A DNA stretch of 64,000 bases, from NCBI GenBank assembly GCA_039105265.1, contig JAPFFF010000017.1, positions 1,922,001 through 1,986,000 of the forward strand, read 5' to 3'. Below, in pieces: positions 30,501 to 40,800 of this stretch (position 1 is its first letter; each line of letters starts with the position of its first letter). The notes beneath the pieces are model-generated. The model was not told the DNA's origin. It searched no databases and saw only the letters and a list, made by a program, of their open reading frames with translations. Made by a program: the position numbers and the translations under genes. This DNA comes from Tritrichomonas musculus. Its lineage: Eukaryota > Parabasalia > Tritrichomonadida > Tritrichomonadidae.

Positions 30501-30902
30501 TTTAGCGTAAAGTACTTTATCGTAAAGCTGACATTTCACATTATTAAGATTAATTTGAACGTCAGGTCTGATCAAAATATCAGATTTAAAGCAAATATCT
30601 GCATTTGTATTTGATGAAGCAGATCCATAAACATTAAGGTTTCCTTTCAAATTCTTTACTTCAATGTTGAATGAAGTTATTTTTGAAAATAAATAAACAT
30701 TAAGTGTTCCACTATAATAAAAATCGGTTGCTTTAGCAGATTTAGTATTTATAAATTCATATTCTATTCCAAGCTTGCATTGACTTTGGTCATCAGCAAT
30801 ACAAATGTTTTTAACTGTTTCACTAGATGCAGCTATGGAATTGTCACTTGCATCTATACTTTGTGCATTGATTAAACAATGGAAGAACGTAAGAAGAAGC
30901 AT
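27549..30902 (-). CDS. Large type I surface protein, 1117 residues
   Basis: Starts with a hydrophobic signal peptide (MLLLTFFHCLINAQS). The ectodomain of roughly 1030 residues is Asn/Asp/Lys/Ser-rich with many alternating hydrophobic beta-strand patterns (NLDITFEGNGKIEIHLKAGS) and two small Cys clusters near residues 530-550 (YCIGNDC) and 990-1045. A single transmembrane helix (VGLIVGVTVAAVAVLAIII, about 1068-1092) precedes a short basic tail ending EAEIMGV. KKKKNVGLIVGV followed by a hydrophobic helix and Lys run is a common C-terminal design in trichomonad surface proteins. Beta-rich extracellular part plus anchor suggests an adhesin or other surface-interaction role, which is inference. 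Two initiator-like motifs (TCACT, TCATT) lie 10-20 bases upstream on the minus strand. Tail-to-tail with the C2 gene, 173 bases apart. Confidence 0.8.
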   Translation of the reverse strand: MLLLTFFHCLINAQSIDASDNSIAASSETVKNICIADDQSQCKLGIEYEFINTKSAKATDFYYSGTLNVYLFSKITSFNIEVKNLKGNLNVYGSASSNTNADICFKSDILIRPDVQINLNNVKCQLYDKVLYAKNLFLNNSELVSNVESAAKEVSIYVEDLKSDAISLINTIKVQVNKFTLTEIQKELKSDINIDVALSFLKENVVNILGNATDKIKATLKRRQVDIQSSINDHVVRIKSDIALPNINFENIKKEVEIVRGEFLNAIEMFHFNIDLEGGKVRFPEDTWPLSLSLQSFFTGPVFNIVQNISSTIEIGARRLPADIINNGTDPLNIKALVTKCGITGKLFINNTLDKINSDLNEAIDFSVRGVERLNQHAQLVSDKFMKLLSEIEPAVNALSNKIKNVVDEINVAKQKVQKEIFNLAENGHLNIDFDYDRDGKFSSGQITFDGEVKRDGNGKFTIDLNGGISGGLEDYSFEKLKKLINQPQNLVCSKISVKSDDWLLKTFNEDFKDVLKIQRGDTPEGLHCIQLVLTGLPRSMSEKYCIGNDCPEGYTVIDKEAIKNLKTKVHERTHKVVLNVKEGLDTSHSIEFSGYGGDVAFSIDGNNKNVNIDLDLTAKDHIASLDISKSNLNFNIKNNEANNYLEINVPSLSLNDVTVNGQLKDKKIEFSGDKVNTDLSTFKQLVEAKFNSLALDLENTGILDKVKSIEVDQDGNINFKGSVLGQKIASVDFANVAKDLAIKFNTGTISSLDLKVDSNLKSTKGFKLDIKKSLSSQIVGQTINFDDNWGKISDFGGGVTISRETDLVLNNVPGNLDITFEGNGKIEIHLKAGSKEFRINRKYEVKSDTKFNINGDVFFADLQLSGNSKLNVESSSSSGTLLAASNKVVVGTATCSQDSVVSVDDLVVNNELVMEPKSTLTANTITMNNKPLIVRYEMGSFPEIYTKSKPGMTKPSNIILQYALTKSDNANDVNYDEYIGHSNNIYCSNNETFTLDNCNEYSKIVSYSSDFEGFNGDTSAMKTRCISIPNSKNKQQVDVCLISELSESPSLQEVKEEKEENPKKKKNVGLIVGVTVAAVAVLAIIIIVVVIVVKKKNSSKSDNSRPKASEAEIMGV

Positions 30903-31884
30903 TCTTGTAAAAGTGAAATGATTTTTATTAATTTTATTTCTTTTGAATTTTGATAACTAAAACCTTTGAAAATGAAGAATTATTTCAAAATCTTGTTTTA
31001 TTACATCACCAACATTCAATTTCTGATCGAGGATATATAATAAACATAAAATTTTTGAAGGGAAAATAAAAGGAAATTCCGAACATTATGAATATATGCA
31101 TTTTCTTTTTCCTTTCGCATATAATTTTTGCAATTATGAGTATTTTAAATCACTTGGTTGCAATATTATTGTAATATTTCATTGTTTTATCAAATAGTGA
31201 TTATTTGCTTTTTTCATACTAATTATATAAGAATATCATTAGAAATAAATAAAAATATTTTTAACCCAACAATAAAAACAAAAAAGTATTCAATTATTGA
31301 TCTTCATCTCATTTTTCATAAAACGTTTGAATGATTCATTTAATCTAATGATTTTCTTTTAAATTTTTGAATAAGATTTCAAAATTCATAGATTTGATTT
31401 TTATTTTGATTTCTAATCATTTTTTATAAGTTTATTTAATGAAAAAACTAATTTAATTTCCTTAATAAAAATATTTTCATTGAAATCACCTTAATTTTTG
31501 AACTTTTAATAATTCTATCAAATAAAATGATAATATACAAGGTTATTTTGATATACAAAACATTTTCCAATTCTATATAAACCAATTTTTTAAGGCAAAA
31601 GGTAATTTCCGAAACTTTTTTTAGATTGAAAAATAATATAAAAATTTCATCAAAAAAGGTTTCTGGATAAATTATCGTTGATTACAATAAAGTATGCAAT
31701 TTAAATTTCTTTTTTTTGATTATTTATTTAAATATTCAAACAACTTAAAATAATAAATATTCGAACATAATTCGAATATTAGAAAATTCAACAATACTAA
31801 CCAATACTAATTTAAATTAGCCACATACATCAAATTAATTGTCTTTCATTATTTTTTTTTTTTTTTTTTTTGAGATTAGATGGA
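30903..31884. other. Intergenic region, 980 bp
   Basis: Divergence zone upstream of the surface protein gene. AT-rich with no gene seen; ends with a T run at 31851-31870 just downstream of the frame at 31885-32073. Confidence 0.55.
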
Positions 31885-32073
31885 TCATGAATTATTATAT
31901 TGATTCAAATATTTTGCAATTTTGCGATCATCTTCATTTTCCAATACAAATAAATTATTGCCATTTTCATCAATTTGATTCTCAAGAAAATCTACAACAT
32001 CATCACGCATTTTAATTTTGGCCCAACCTAGTGTAGAAAGATTAAAAAATATAAAATTCAAAACATAATTCAT
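31885..32073 (-). pseudogene. Detached ankyrin-repeat tail
   Basis: A 62-codon frame on the same strand as the ankyrin gene, seven bases beyond its stop. The segment LGWAKIKMRDDVVDFLENQ has the shape of an ankyrin repeat (PLHxAxxxGHxDIVxxLL) and is followed by an acidic C-terminus ending YLNQYNNS. It looks like the original C-terminal repeat of the upstream protein, separated by frame decay. I searched for an intron that would join them: no GTAYGT donor is present on the minus strand between 32040 and 32200. Confidence 0.5.
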
Positions 32074-32080
32074 AACATAA

Positions 32081-34252
32081 TTATTTTGGAATAGAATTAA
32101 TCAAAATATAATTAAAAATTCCTTTTTCATTATTTAATATAATTTTATCTAAAGTGAAAAGATATTTAACAACATCCAGTTTTCCGTCATATACAGCAAC
32201 TTGGAAAACAGTTCTATAAAATAATATTAAAGAAATTTGATAAAATGAAATATTTAAAAAAATTTTATCATCAATTTCATTATAATTCGCTCCATTTTCA
32301 ACCAAAACTTTGACAATTTCTAAATAACCTAAACTTGCGGCTAGAATTAGAGGCGTTATTCCTATAGCATTCTTCTGATCAATCAATCCTTTTAATTTGA
32401 AATATTTATTTATCAATTCACATAAAAATTGAGTTATGTATAAATTGTTATTTTGAACGGAGTAATGCAGCATATTCTTTCCGAACGGATCTTTCAATCC
32501 AATTAATCTTTGATTCAAAAAGAAAGTAAAGAAAGAAAAATTGCAAGAATTAATAGCTTTTTTCATTTCATTTATTCCAATACAAACACCATTATTATCA
32601 TCATTATCATTATTCGTATTGCTATCATCATTATTATTGTTCATATTGTTATTATTATTGTTTGTGTTGTTATTATTATTATTCGTATTGTTATTATTAT
32701 TGTTTGTGTTGTTATTATTATTGTTTGTGTTGTTATTATTATTGTTTGTGTTGTTATTATTATTGTTTGCGTTATTATTATTATTGTTTGTGTTGTTATT
32801 ATTATTGTTTGTGTTGTTATTATTATTATTCGTATTGTTATTATTATTGTTTGTGTTGTTATTATTATTGTTTGTGTTGTTATTATTATTGTTTGCGTTA
32901 TTATTATTATTGTTTGTGTTGTTATTATTATTATTCGTATTGTTATTATTATTGTTTGTGTTGTTATTATTATTGTTTGTGTTGTTATTATTATTGTTTG
33001 TGTTGTTATTATTATTATTCGTATTGTTATTATTATTGTTTGTGTTGTTATTATTATTGTTTGCGTTATTATTATTATTGTTTGTGTTGTTATTATTATT
33101 GTTTGCGTTATTATTATTATTGTTTGTGTTGTTATTATTATTGTTTGTGTTGTTATTATTATTGTTTGTGTTGTTATTATTATTGTTTGTGTTGTTACTA
33201 TTATTGTTTGTGTTGTTATTATTGTTTGTGTTGTTTGAATTTTGAATGATGAATTCAATTATTGGAATCTCAGCGAAATATTGTATTGCTTTATTCAAAC
33301 ATTTTTTATTGAATGAAATTTTATTCTGAATTAAAATTCGAATGATCTCAGGACTTCCTCCGATGCACGCGCACAGGAGCGTGTTACTGTCAATTCTCAC
33401 TTTATTAGCAACCAAGAATCTGAATATTTTAGTTGATCCATAGAAAGCTGAATAATCAACGTAAGAAGGACGTTTACTTTTAGAAAACATTTTGTAAGAT
33501 TCGTTAATTGAATAAGCTATCGTTGAATCAAGAGGAATTGCGTGCTTACTCGTTATATTGAGAAACATATCGTAATCATCTCTACGAATTGCATCTACAA
33601 TTTGATTAGGATTGTATCTTTCCGTTTTAAGAATTAGTATTTCATTTTCACTCAATTCTTTTGCTTTTGAAATAATTTTGACAATTTCTGTTGATTCTGA
33701 ATTAGCAAGCGTTTGATACCACTCGTTGTATTGTTCTTCTTCTAATTTGTCTTGAAAGTAAAATATATAAAAAAGAAGATCATTTTTTTGAATATAGTTT
33801 CGGATATTTTCAAATGAAAGATAACCGTTTTCGTAAAGTTCACAAATTAAAAAATGGTTTTTGATGCACTGTAAAATTAAATTTTGATGGTATTCGTCAT
33901 TCGTGCAATACTTAGAACAAAATTGTAATAGAAAAGATAATAATATGTCATATTTCATTGGTCGTGCTTTTATAATTTGGCCAATTGAATGTAGAACGAA
34001 TGATAGCATGCTTGTAAAATTATTAGCATCGATTTGAATTTCGTCCAATAGAGAATTGATATCATTTTCTGTTGATATTTGACATAGATCATATTGAAAA
34101 GCCATTTTTTGCATAAAATTTTCAAACGATTTAACAAATTCATTATATAACTTTTCATTCTTTTTAGTACTTTCTTTGAATTTTCTAAATTCATCGCCAG
34201 CAACCAGTTTTCTTTGTAAAATATCAGTGATCTCTTTTGTCTTTTCGAACAT
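32081..34252 (-). CDS. DUF3447-like ankyrin protein with a long Asn/Thr repeat
   Basis: The preferred ATG is at 34250-34252 (MFEKTKEITDILQRKL), giving about 723 residues; the GTG further upstream is not used. Residues 1-220 form a helical N-terminal region typical of the large trichomonad ankyrin family, followed by degenerate ankyrin repeats (YVDYSAFYGSTKIFRFLVAN; LLCACIGGSPEIIRILIQNK) to about residue 340. A roughly 210-residue insert of Asn with Thr or Ala every seventh residue interrupts the array. The ankyrin repeats resume (GKNMLHYSVQNNNLYITQFL; GITPLILAASLGYLEIVKVL). Ankyrin proteins are protein-binding scaffolds; partners are unknown. The last repeat seems to have been lost into a separate frame (31885-32073). 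One inter-repeat segment (KIFLNISFYQISLILFYR) is oddly hydrophobic and may be an in-frame insertion. Confidence 0.8.
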   Translation of the reverse strand: MFEKTKEITDILQRKLVAGDEFRKFKESTKKNEKLYNEFVKSFENFMQKMAFQYDLCQISTENDINSLLDEIQIDANNFTSMLSFVLHSIGQIIKARPMKYDILLSFLLQFCSKYCTNDEYHQNLILQCIKNHFLICELYENGYLSFENIRNYIQKNDLLFYIFYFQDKLEEEQYNEWYQTLANSESTEIVKIISKAKELSENEILILKTERYNPNQIVDAIRRDDYDMFLNITSKHAIPLDSTIAYSINESYKMFSKSKRPSYVDYSAFYGSTKIFRFLVANKVRIDSNTLLCACIGGSPEIIRILIQNKISFNKKCLNKAIQYFAEIPIIEFIIQNSNNTNNNNNTNNNSNNTNNNNNNTNNNNNNTNNNNNNTNNNNNNANNNNNNTNNNNNNANNNNNNTNNNNNNTNNNNNNTNNNNNNTNNNNNNTNNNNNNTNNNNNNTNNNNNNANNNNNNTNNNNNNTNNNNNNTNNNNNNTNNNNNNTNNNNNNANNNNNNTNNNNNNTNNNNNNTNNNNNNTNNNNNNTNNNNNNMNNNNDDSNTNNDNDDNNGVCIGINEMKKAINSCNFSFFTFFLNQRLIGLKDPFGKNMLHYSVQNNNLYITQFLCELINKYFKLKGLIDQKNAIGITPLILAASLGYLEIVKVLVENGANYNEIDDKIFLNISFYQISLILFYRTVFQVAVYDGKLDVVKYLFTLDKIILNNEKGIFNYILINSIPK
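32600..33235 (-). repeat. 21-bp minisatellite encoding NNNNNNT heptads
   Basis: About 29 units of a 21-bp repeat within the ankyrin gene. Minus-strand codons are AAT/AAC with ACA (Thr) or GCA-type (Ala) at the seventh position; a few units have a Thr/Ala or length variation. The array is long enough to give open frames in other phases on both strands, which are not genes. Confidence 0.95.
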
Positions 34253-34285
34253 TATTGTATATTTTTTAATACGAAAAGCAATCAC

Positions 34286-34826
34286 AAATTTTGGTTTATA
34301 ATTCTTATCAATTTTTTTTTATGTTTCCACTTATTCAATGAATTATATTGTCCGAAACTTTTTCTGAACACGAACGATTTTTTTGAAAGACATAAATTTT
34401 TATTGAATAAGTTAAGCCAACTAAATTGAATGAAATTAAAAATTTTATATAAAATTAAAATATCTTAAATATTATTTGAGTAAAGTAAAATTTAAATTCA
34501 AATATTTAGAGCTGCTGATATTAATATTTAGATGAGACAAATCAAAAATATTTAGATAAGGATTAAATATATTTTGTTTACCATATTACCTTTAAATGCC
34601 CATATTTAAAGCAAATCTCAATGTAAAATTAATCTTCATCTAAATTATTTCTTAAACAATCAATTTTAAACTTATGAATTTATTTCATATTAATAATACA
34701 AATTAATATAATATAATCTATATATTTACTCATAAAATAGTAATAACAAATAAAACAAAAACAAAATTTTGCTAAGTTGATGGCCAGTATATATATTTGC
34801 GGTAATAAGGATTAAAAGGATTATTG
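34286..34826. other. Intergenic region, about 540 bp
   Basis: AT-rich gap between the BTB gene stop and the ankyrin gene start. No gene or repeat seen. Confidence 0.5.
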
Positions 34827-36950
34827 TTATGCGTTTTCTAAATCATTTGTACTTTTAACATTATTTTCACCTTTCTCATTGAACTTCATTATTGTTCCGA
34901 AAAACTCGATTCTTCTCAAAGCAAGAATGTAATTTCCATAATGATTCGGCCCTGTTGTTTTAAGTCTAATGTATCTAAAGAACTTATTTGACGATTTAAC
35001 TTCGTAAGTGTAAATTTTACTAAGCCCATTCAAGTTTGTATCATTTGTTCTTTGGTCTAATGTCTCCCATTTGATTGCAGGATCATCTTTTTGCACCTGT
35101 TGCGACGTGAATCCTTTCGCATTTGTTCCTTCAAGAATCCAGTTTTTAAGGTGAGTTGATTGTGGATTCCTTAAAATTGTTTGAATAGAATAATGCGTTA
35201 CTTTTATCATAATTTTTTTGAAATCAAACTTCACCCACTGCCTTTGATCGTTGTTTGAGCTCCAATACCAGACACTATTAGCGTCACAAAGCAGAGAAGG
35301 AGATTTGACAGTTGATGAAGAAGCTTGGATATCAATGATATTCGCCTCATGCAAATTAGCTGATCCACCAATTTTCTTAGATAAGAGATTAAAAATGCCA
35401 TCAAAAGGATCATCAGTTAAAAATAAACCATCGTTATTATTGTTTTGATTAATATTTGCATCATATTGACATGATATCGCTTTGCTCTCGGTAAAAAGCA
35501 TATCCCAGAAGGTTGGACCTAGTGAATCTAAGGATGATTTGGATGGCGATTTCTTTTGGAAGAAAGAAAGAGCTTTTGTGCTTCCTTTATACGCACTTGA
35601 TTTCTTTGGTTCCCTGAAGCTCAAATTATTTTTCTTTGGCGCCATAATAACTGATTCTGATTTCTTTTCAGATTTTGATGATTGCTGTTGCGGCTTATGT
35701 TGGATTCCAGAATGTAATGATTTTAATGATTCATCAAATTCAGAATTTAATTGATCAGCCATTGAAGCGATTTCTTCATAAGTTTCTTTGAATGTTTCCA
35801 TTGTTTCATTACTTTCATCAATTGTTTTCTGAAAATCATCAAATTGGTTTTGAATTTCATTCAAAATTTGTGTTGCATTAGAATTGTTAAAATTTATTTT
35901 GATTTCTTTATCATTTTTTTCTTCATAAACAGTGATTTTTGAAAAAGATGAAGGAACAGTGAATGAAAACTGCAATTTTGCGATTGAATTAGAGGATGTT
36001 AATTGTGAAGAGGATGCTAGCTTAAATGACTCAAATTCTGATTTTAGATTATTTACTTTTTTTTCAACTTTGTTGATATGCTTTGTTGTCCCTGTTTGTA
36101 ATGCTTTGAGTCGATTTTTTAAATCATTGAATTGATCAATTTGTTTGCTCGTTTGATTGGTAATTGATGATAATCCTCTTTGTAGTATGGGGTTTACTAG
36201 ATTATTAGCAAAATCCGTATTTGCAATAAGAGTATCGATTTCTCCTTTTGTAAATTGCCCATAGTCTTCGACTAAATCAATGAGAATAATACTAGACTCC
36301 TTATGAAATTGAAATGCGGAAAGGAAAAAAGTAAAAAGTAAATGACTATCAATTTGCATCGAATAGTTTGACGATTTTTTTGTACTTTTACCATTACTGC
36401 TATTGTCATTTGTAGAAGCTAATTTTGCATTTGATTTCTGAAAAGAAAAAGACTTTGATAAAATGCTAGCTAGGTTAGATATCGGAAGAGTTACAAAAGA
36501 TTGTTGATTTAAATATAAATTGATTTTTTTTGCTATTGTATTTTCTATATCAACAACTAAATTTAATTCATCATCATCGATGTCTTGATCATCTTTATTA
36601 ACAATGCTTTTTAGTTTGCTTATTACTGATAAAACATCGTCAATATTTGATATATATAAACTAACTTCATCTTTTATAACTTGAACATCGAATTTAGTAC
36701 ATAAAAAAAGAAGGTCAAAGCAATTATCATTATTAATAATATAAAAATGACTTTGACATGCTTTAACAAATTGTTCAAAGGTACTCACATCAATTGATTT
36801 TTGAGTTAGATCTAGCGACTTTTTTAAAAATGATGGATGTTCTCTGAAATAACCTGAATAAAGACCAAAAAGACATTTCGATATCGAGAAAGATCTATTT
36901 TTAAAAACGAGTTTGAAATCATTTACATACTTTGGATGAGTAATTGGCAT
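34827..36950 (-). CDS. BTB protein with C-terminal discoidin (F5/8 type C) domain
   Basis: A 707-residue protein, ATG at 36948-36950. Residues 1-120 form a BTB/POZ-like domain (FKLVFKNRSFSISKCLFGLY, then SGYFREHPSFLKK). Residues 140-260 are helical, in the place of a BACK domain (LPISNLASILSKSFSF; HLLFTFFLSAFQFH). Coiled coils follow at about 275-320 and 365-420 (FNDLKNRLKALQTGTTKHIN). A disordered Ser/Lys region separates these from a discoidin-like domain, about 515-690, with VWYWSSNNDQRQWVKFDFKK, then STHLKNWILEGTN and KFFRYIRLKTTGPN. BTB, BACK and F5/8C is the layout of BTBD9-like proteins, often Cullin-3 substrate adaptors; here the discoidin domain is intracellular. Trichomonads have many relatives. 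Confidence 0.85.
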   Translation of the reverse strand: MPITHPKYVNDFKLVFKNRSFSISKCLFGLYSGYFREHPSFLKKSLDLTQKSIDVSTFEQFVKACQSHFYIINNDNCFDLLFLCTKFDVQVIKDEVSLYISNIDDVLSVISKLKSIVNKDDQDIDDDELNLVVDIENTIAKKINLYLNQQSFVTLPISNLASILSKSFSFQKSNAKLASTNDNSSNGKSTKKSSNYSMQIDSHLLFTFFLSAFQFHKESSIILIDLVEDYGQFTKGEIDTLIANTDFANNLVNPILQRGLSSITNQTSKQIDQFNDLKNRLKALQTGTTKHINKVEKKVNNLKSEFESFKLASSSQLTSSNSIAKLQFSFTVPSSFSKITVYEEKNDKEIKINFNNSNATQILNEIQNQFDDFQKTIDESNETMETFKETYEEIASMADQLNSEFDESLKSLHSGIQHKPQQQSSKSEKKSESVIMAPKKNNLSFREPKKSSAYKGSTKALSFFQKKSPSKSSLDSLGPTFWDMLFTESKAISCQYDANINQNNNNDGLFLTDDPFDGIFNLLSKKIGGSANLHEANIIDIQASSSTVKSPSLLCDANSVWYWSSNNDQRQWVKFDFKKIMIKVTHYSIQTILRNPQSTHLKNWILEGTNAKGFTSQQVQKDDPAIKWETLDQRTNDTNLNGLSKIYTYEVKSSNKFFRYIRLKTTGPNHYGNYILALRRIEFFGTIMKFNEKGENNVKSTNDLENA

Positions 36951-37893
36951 TGTAATCTTCTCAGATTTTTTGTAAAATATAATTTCACCTAAAAAACATT
37001 AAAAATGATCGTAAAAAATTTGTTAATGCAAATCAAAAATCAGTGATTTTCAATTTTCTATATTCAAAAAATTAAAAAAAAAAGTATATGGGTACTTAAA
37101 TATATCATTAATTTTGCTTTCAAATCAAGAACTACATTTTTTTTTATGACCAGCAACCAAGGCAATGACAAAATAATTAAATAATAATGCTGCATGATAA
37201 ATAATTTATCAAATATGCATTTGATCATAATTATGACATATAATGAAATCAAAATTACATCCAGATCAAAAAGACCATCATTTAATAATTCTTTTATTCT
37301 TTAATTCTAAATCCATTTTCTTATTTTGTAAAGATATTCTTTCTTTCATAATGGTTCTTTTTTTGAATTTATTAAAAATAGCATTGAGTCTTGGAATACA
37401 AATAATTATATTTTGGTTTGATGATTTATTACATAATTTATAGAAAAAGTCATTACCACATTTTTAATTTTTTCAAAAAATTGAAATAGTCTCACAATTT
37501 TTAATTAACTTTTTTTAAATCCTTTGTTAAAATTTTGTATAAATTTCTTTGAAAGAAAAAAATTTGAAACCCTTTCAAATAGACAATTCTACTTTTTTAG
37601 TTAAGCGGTTTTATCTTAAATAAAAACAATGAATATTCTTTAAAATTATAAAATCAATAGATATATTATTAATTTAATTAAAAATAAAAAGTAATATTTA
37701 TTATATAACTTAAATTTGGACCATTTTTTTTAAAATTTGTATCTAATTATTTTTTGTGATCATTCAAAAATTTGAAAGAACGATATCTTGTTTTGAAATT
37801 TGAAATTTTCTTTTAAGTTATCTATATGAATTTAAATCATTTCAATCTGCCAATAATGTTTTGACACATCATTTTTATTTTAAGTTATTAATA
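36951..37893. other. Divergent intergenic region, about 940 bp
   Basis: Lies between the minus-strand BTB gene and the plus-strand CH-domain gene and should hold both promoters. No gene seen. An initiator-like TCATT is at 37869-37873. Confidence 0.5.
37869..37873 (+). promoter_or_regulatory. Initiator-like element of the CH-domain gene
   Basis: TCATT, 21 bases before the ATG at 37894; fits the TCAY(T/A) pattern. Pattern-based only. Confidence 0.4.
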
Positions 37894-40800
37894 ATGAGTT
37901 TAGCTAAAGTAAATGAAGAATGGGTACCTCTACAAGTTAAAGTATTTTCAAGATGGGTTTCCAATCAATTAAAAGGCGCTCAAAAAAACGAAATTAGCGA
38001 TATTACAAAAGATTTAACAAATGGCGTAGCCTTAGTTCAATTAGCTACATCTCTTACACAAAAACAAGCGCCTAGGACTTGGGCCCAAGATCCAAAGAGA
38101 AACGTTGATATGGTACAAAATCTTGATATGGCTGTTGATATGTTCCAGAAAGACGGAGTTAAGTTTGTAGGTATTTCAGGCAAAGATATTAACGATAATA
38201 ACGAGAAGTTAATACTTGGTTTAGTATGGACACTTATTTTACACTATTCAATAGGAAAATCCGTAGATGGAGAAATAGAAAATGGTAAGATGAACAATTC
38301 TAAAGAAAATAGTAGTAGTGTGAAGAACAGTAAAGCAGCCTTATTAGCCTGGGCTAATGATCGAATGGAAGCTTATCCCAATATTAATAATTTTCAACCC
38401 TATGGCTTATCAATGTGTGCATTATTGGATTCGTATGTTCCTGAAAAAATTAATTATTATTCTCTTAATCCAGATGATTCAAAATATAACGCAGAATTAG
38501 CAACAAATGTTATGAACGAACTTGGTATCCCAGTTTATGTTTATCCTGATGAATCTTTAAATAATAATAATTCAGTAGATGAAAAAACACTTTTGACACA
38601 ACTCTCATCTGCAAAAGTAATCCTTGAGAACTTACCTAAACATCAACCTGTTATTATTGAAGAAAATGATGAAGAGAAAAAAGAGAGATTAGATTCGTCA
38701 GGCTCATCATCATACAATGTTGTGCCTCAACAAGAGAATAATGAAACAGAAAAATTATCGAAGGAACTTGAAGAAATGGCTTTGAATGTTAAGAGTGAGC
38801 ATGAAGCAAGAGAAAAATCTGAGTTACAAATGAAACAATTGATGCTAGAACTTGAACGCGCACAAGCTCAGATTAAATCACAAAGAGAAGATATGGATGC
38901 TTTGAACAGAGAAGCCGATTTATTTGCGAACACATTGAATGACAAGTTAACTGAAAATGCTGCATTAAACAGGGAAGCTAGTTTATTTGCAAATACATTA
39001 AATGAAAAATTAGATGAGAACGTTTCTTTGAACAGAGAAGCTAGCTTATTTGCAAACACTTTAAATGATAAAATGAATGAAAACGTAGCATTAAATAGAG
39101 AAGCTAGTATGTTTGCAAACACATTAAACAATCAAATACATGATAATGCAGCATTAAACAGAGAAGCCGAATTATTTGCCAATACTTTAAATGATCAGTT
39201 AGATGAAATCAAACGTGGAGTTAACGAAAGACAGAATAACAAATTAGAATATGAACGATTAACAAATGCATTAGATACCGCACAAAAAGAATCAGTTTCT
39301 CTTAAATCAGATATCGAAGCAGTTAACAGAGAAGCTGAAATATTTGCACAAACATTATCAAGCAAATTAGGTGAGAATGCTACTTTGAATAGAGAAGCGG
39401 ATTTATTAGCAAATACATTAAGTGATAAATTGAAAGAAGTTGAAGAACTATCCAAACTATTGAAAGATGCACAAGAACAATCATCTTCATGCAAAGAACA
39501 ACTTGAGACATTAGATAGAGAAGCAGAAATGTTTGCAACACAATTACAAGAAACAACAGAAAATAATGCTGCTTTGAATAGAGAAGCCGAAATTTTTGCA
39601 AACGCATTATCTGATCAACTTAAAGAAAATGTTGTAATCAACAGAGAAGCAGATTTATTTGCAAGCAAACTCTCTGATAGTATCAATGAAAATATTTCAT
39701 TAAACAGAGAAGCTGAAATTTTAGCAAACAAATTAGATGAAGTATTGAAAGAAAATAACGAATTAAGAGAACAAAACGCTACATTGAACAGAGAAGCAGA
39801 TTTATTAGCAGATGCATTGAATGATAATATCAAAGAAAATTTGACGGTAAACAGAGAAGCTGAACTTTTAGCAAACACATTAAGTGACAAATTGAAAGAA
39901 AATGCAACATTGAACAGAGAAGCTGATATTTTTGCTAATGAATTATCATCAAAATTAGGTGAAGCAGAATCATTAAATAGAGAAGCTAATATATTTGCTA
40001 ACCAACTTTCCGAACAAATTAGTGAAAATGGAACAGTTAACAGAGAAGCAGATTTAATTGCAAATACTTTAAATGATCAAATTGGAGAAAATGCTGCTTT
40101 GAACAGAGAAGCTGATTTATTTGCAAATTCATTAAATGAAAAGATCAATGAAAACGCAGAATTAACTAAAGATAACCAACAATTAGATGCTAAAAGCAAA
40201 TTCTTTGCCAAACGATTAATGGATAGCATGAATGAAAACACAATATTGAAGGAAAACAACACAACATTTGCAAGCACAATTGCAAATACATTGAATGAAA
40301 ACGCAGAATTGAAAGAAGAAGTTGAAGAATTGAACAAAGCAGCTAATATATTTATTGATGAAATTTCTGATCGTATCGATGAAAACGCAGGCTTGAACAG
40401 GGAAGCCGACTTACTTGCAAATGCACTGAATGAAAAGATTAACGAAGTTGAACAATTGAAGAAAGACAATGCTCAATTAGATTCTAAAATCAAATTCTTC
40501 GCCAAAAGACTATATGATAGCTTGAACGAAAATACAACATTGAAAGAAAACAACACGACATTTGCAAGCACGATTACCGATGCATTGAAAGCGAATGCCG
40601 AATTACAAGATCAAGTTGCAGATCGTGCTGATGAAAACGACGAATTAAACCGAGAAGCCGACTTATTTGCCAACACATTGAACGATAAGATGAACGAGAA
40701 TGTTGCATTGAACAGAGAAGCAAGCTTACTCGCTAACGCATTGAATGATAAACTCAACGAAAACGCAACATTAGACAGAGAAGCAAGCTTACTTGCAAAC

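Noticed and set aside
32200-32275. Possible intron in the ankyrin gene ending TTTTATAG
   Set aside because: No GTAYGT donor is present and the segment is in frame without a stop; it is more simply an odd hydrophobic insertion.
32510-33258. Long frames of Ile/Val/Cys, Leu or Thr/Gln repeats around the ankyrin gene
   Set aside because: They are other phases of the 21-bp Asn/Thr minisatellite.
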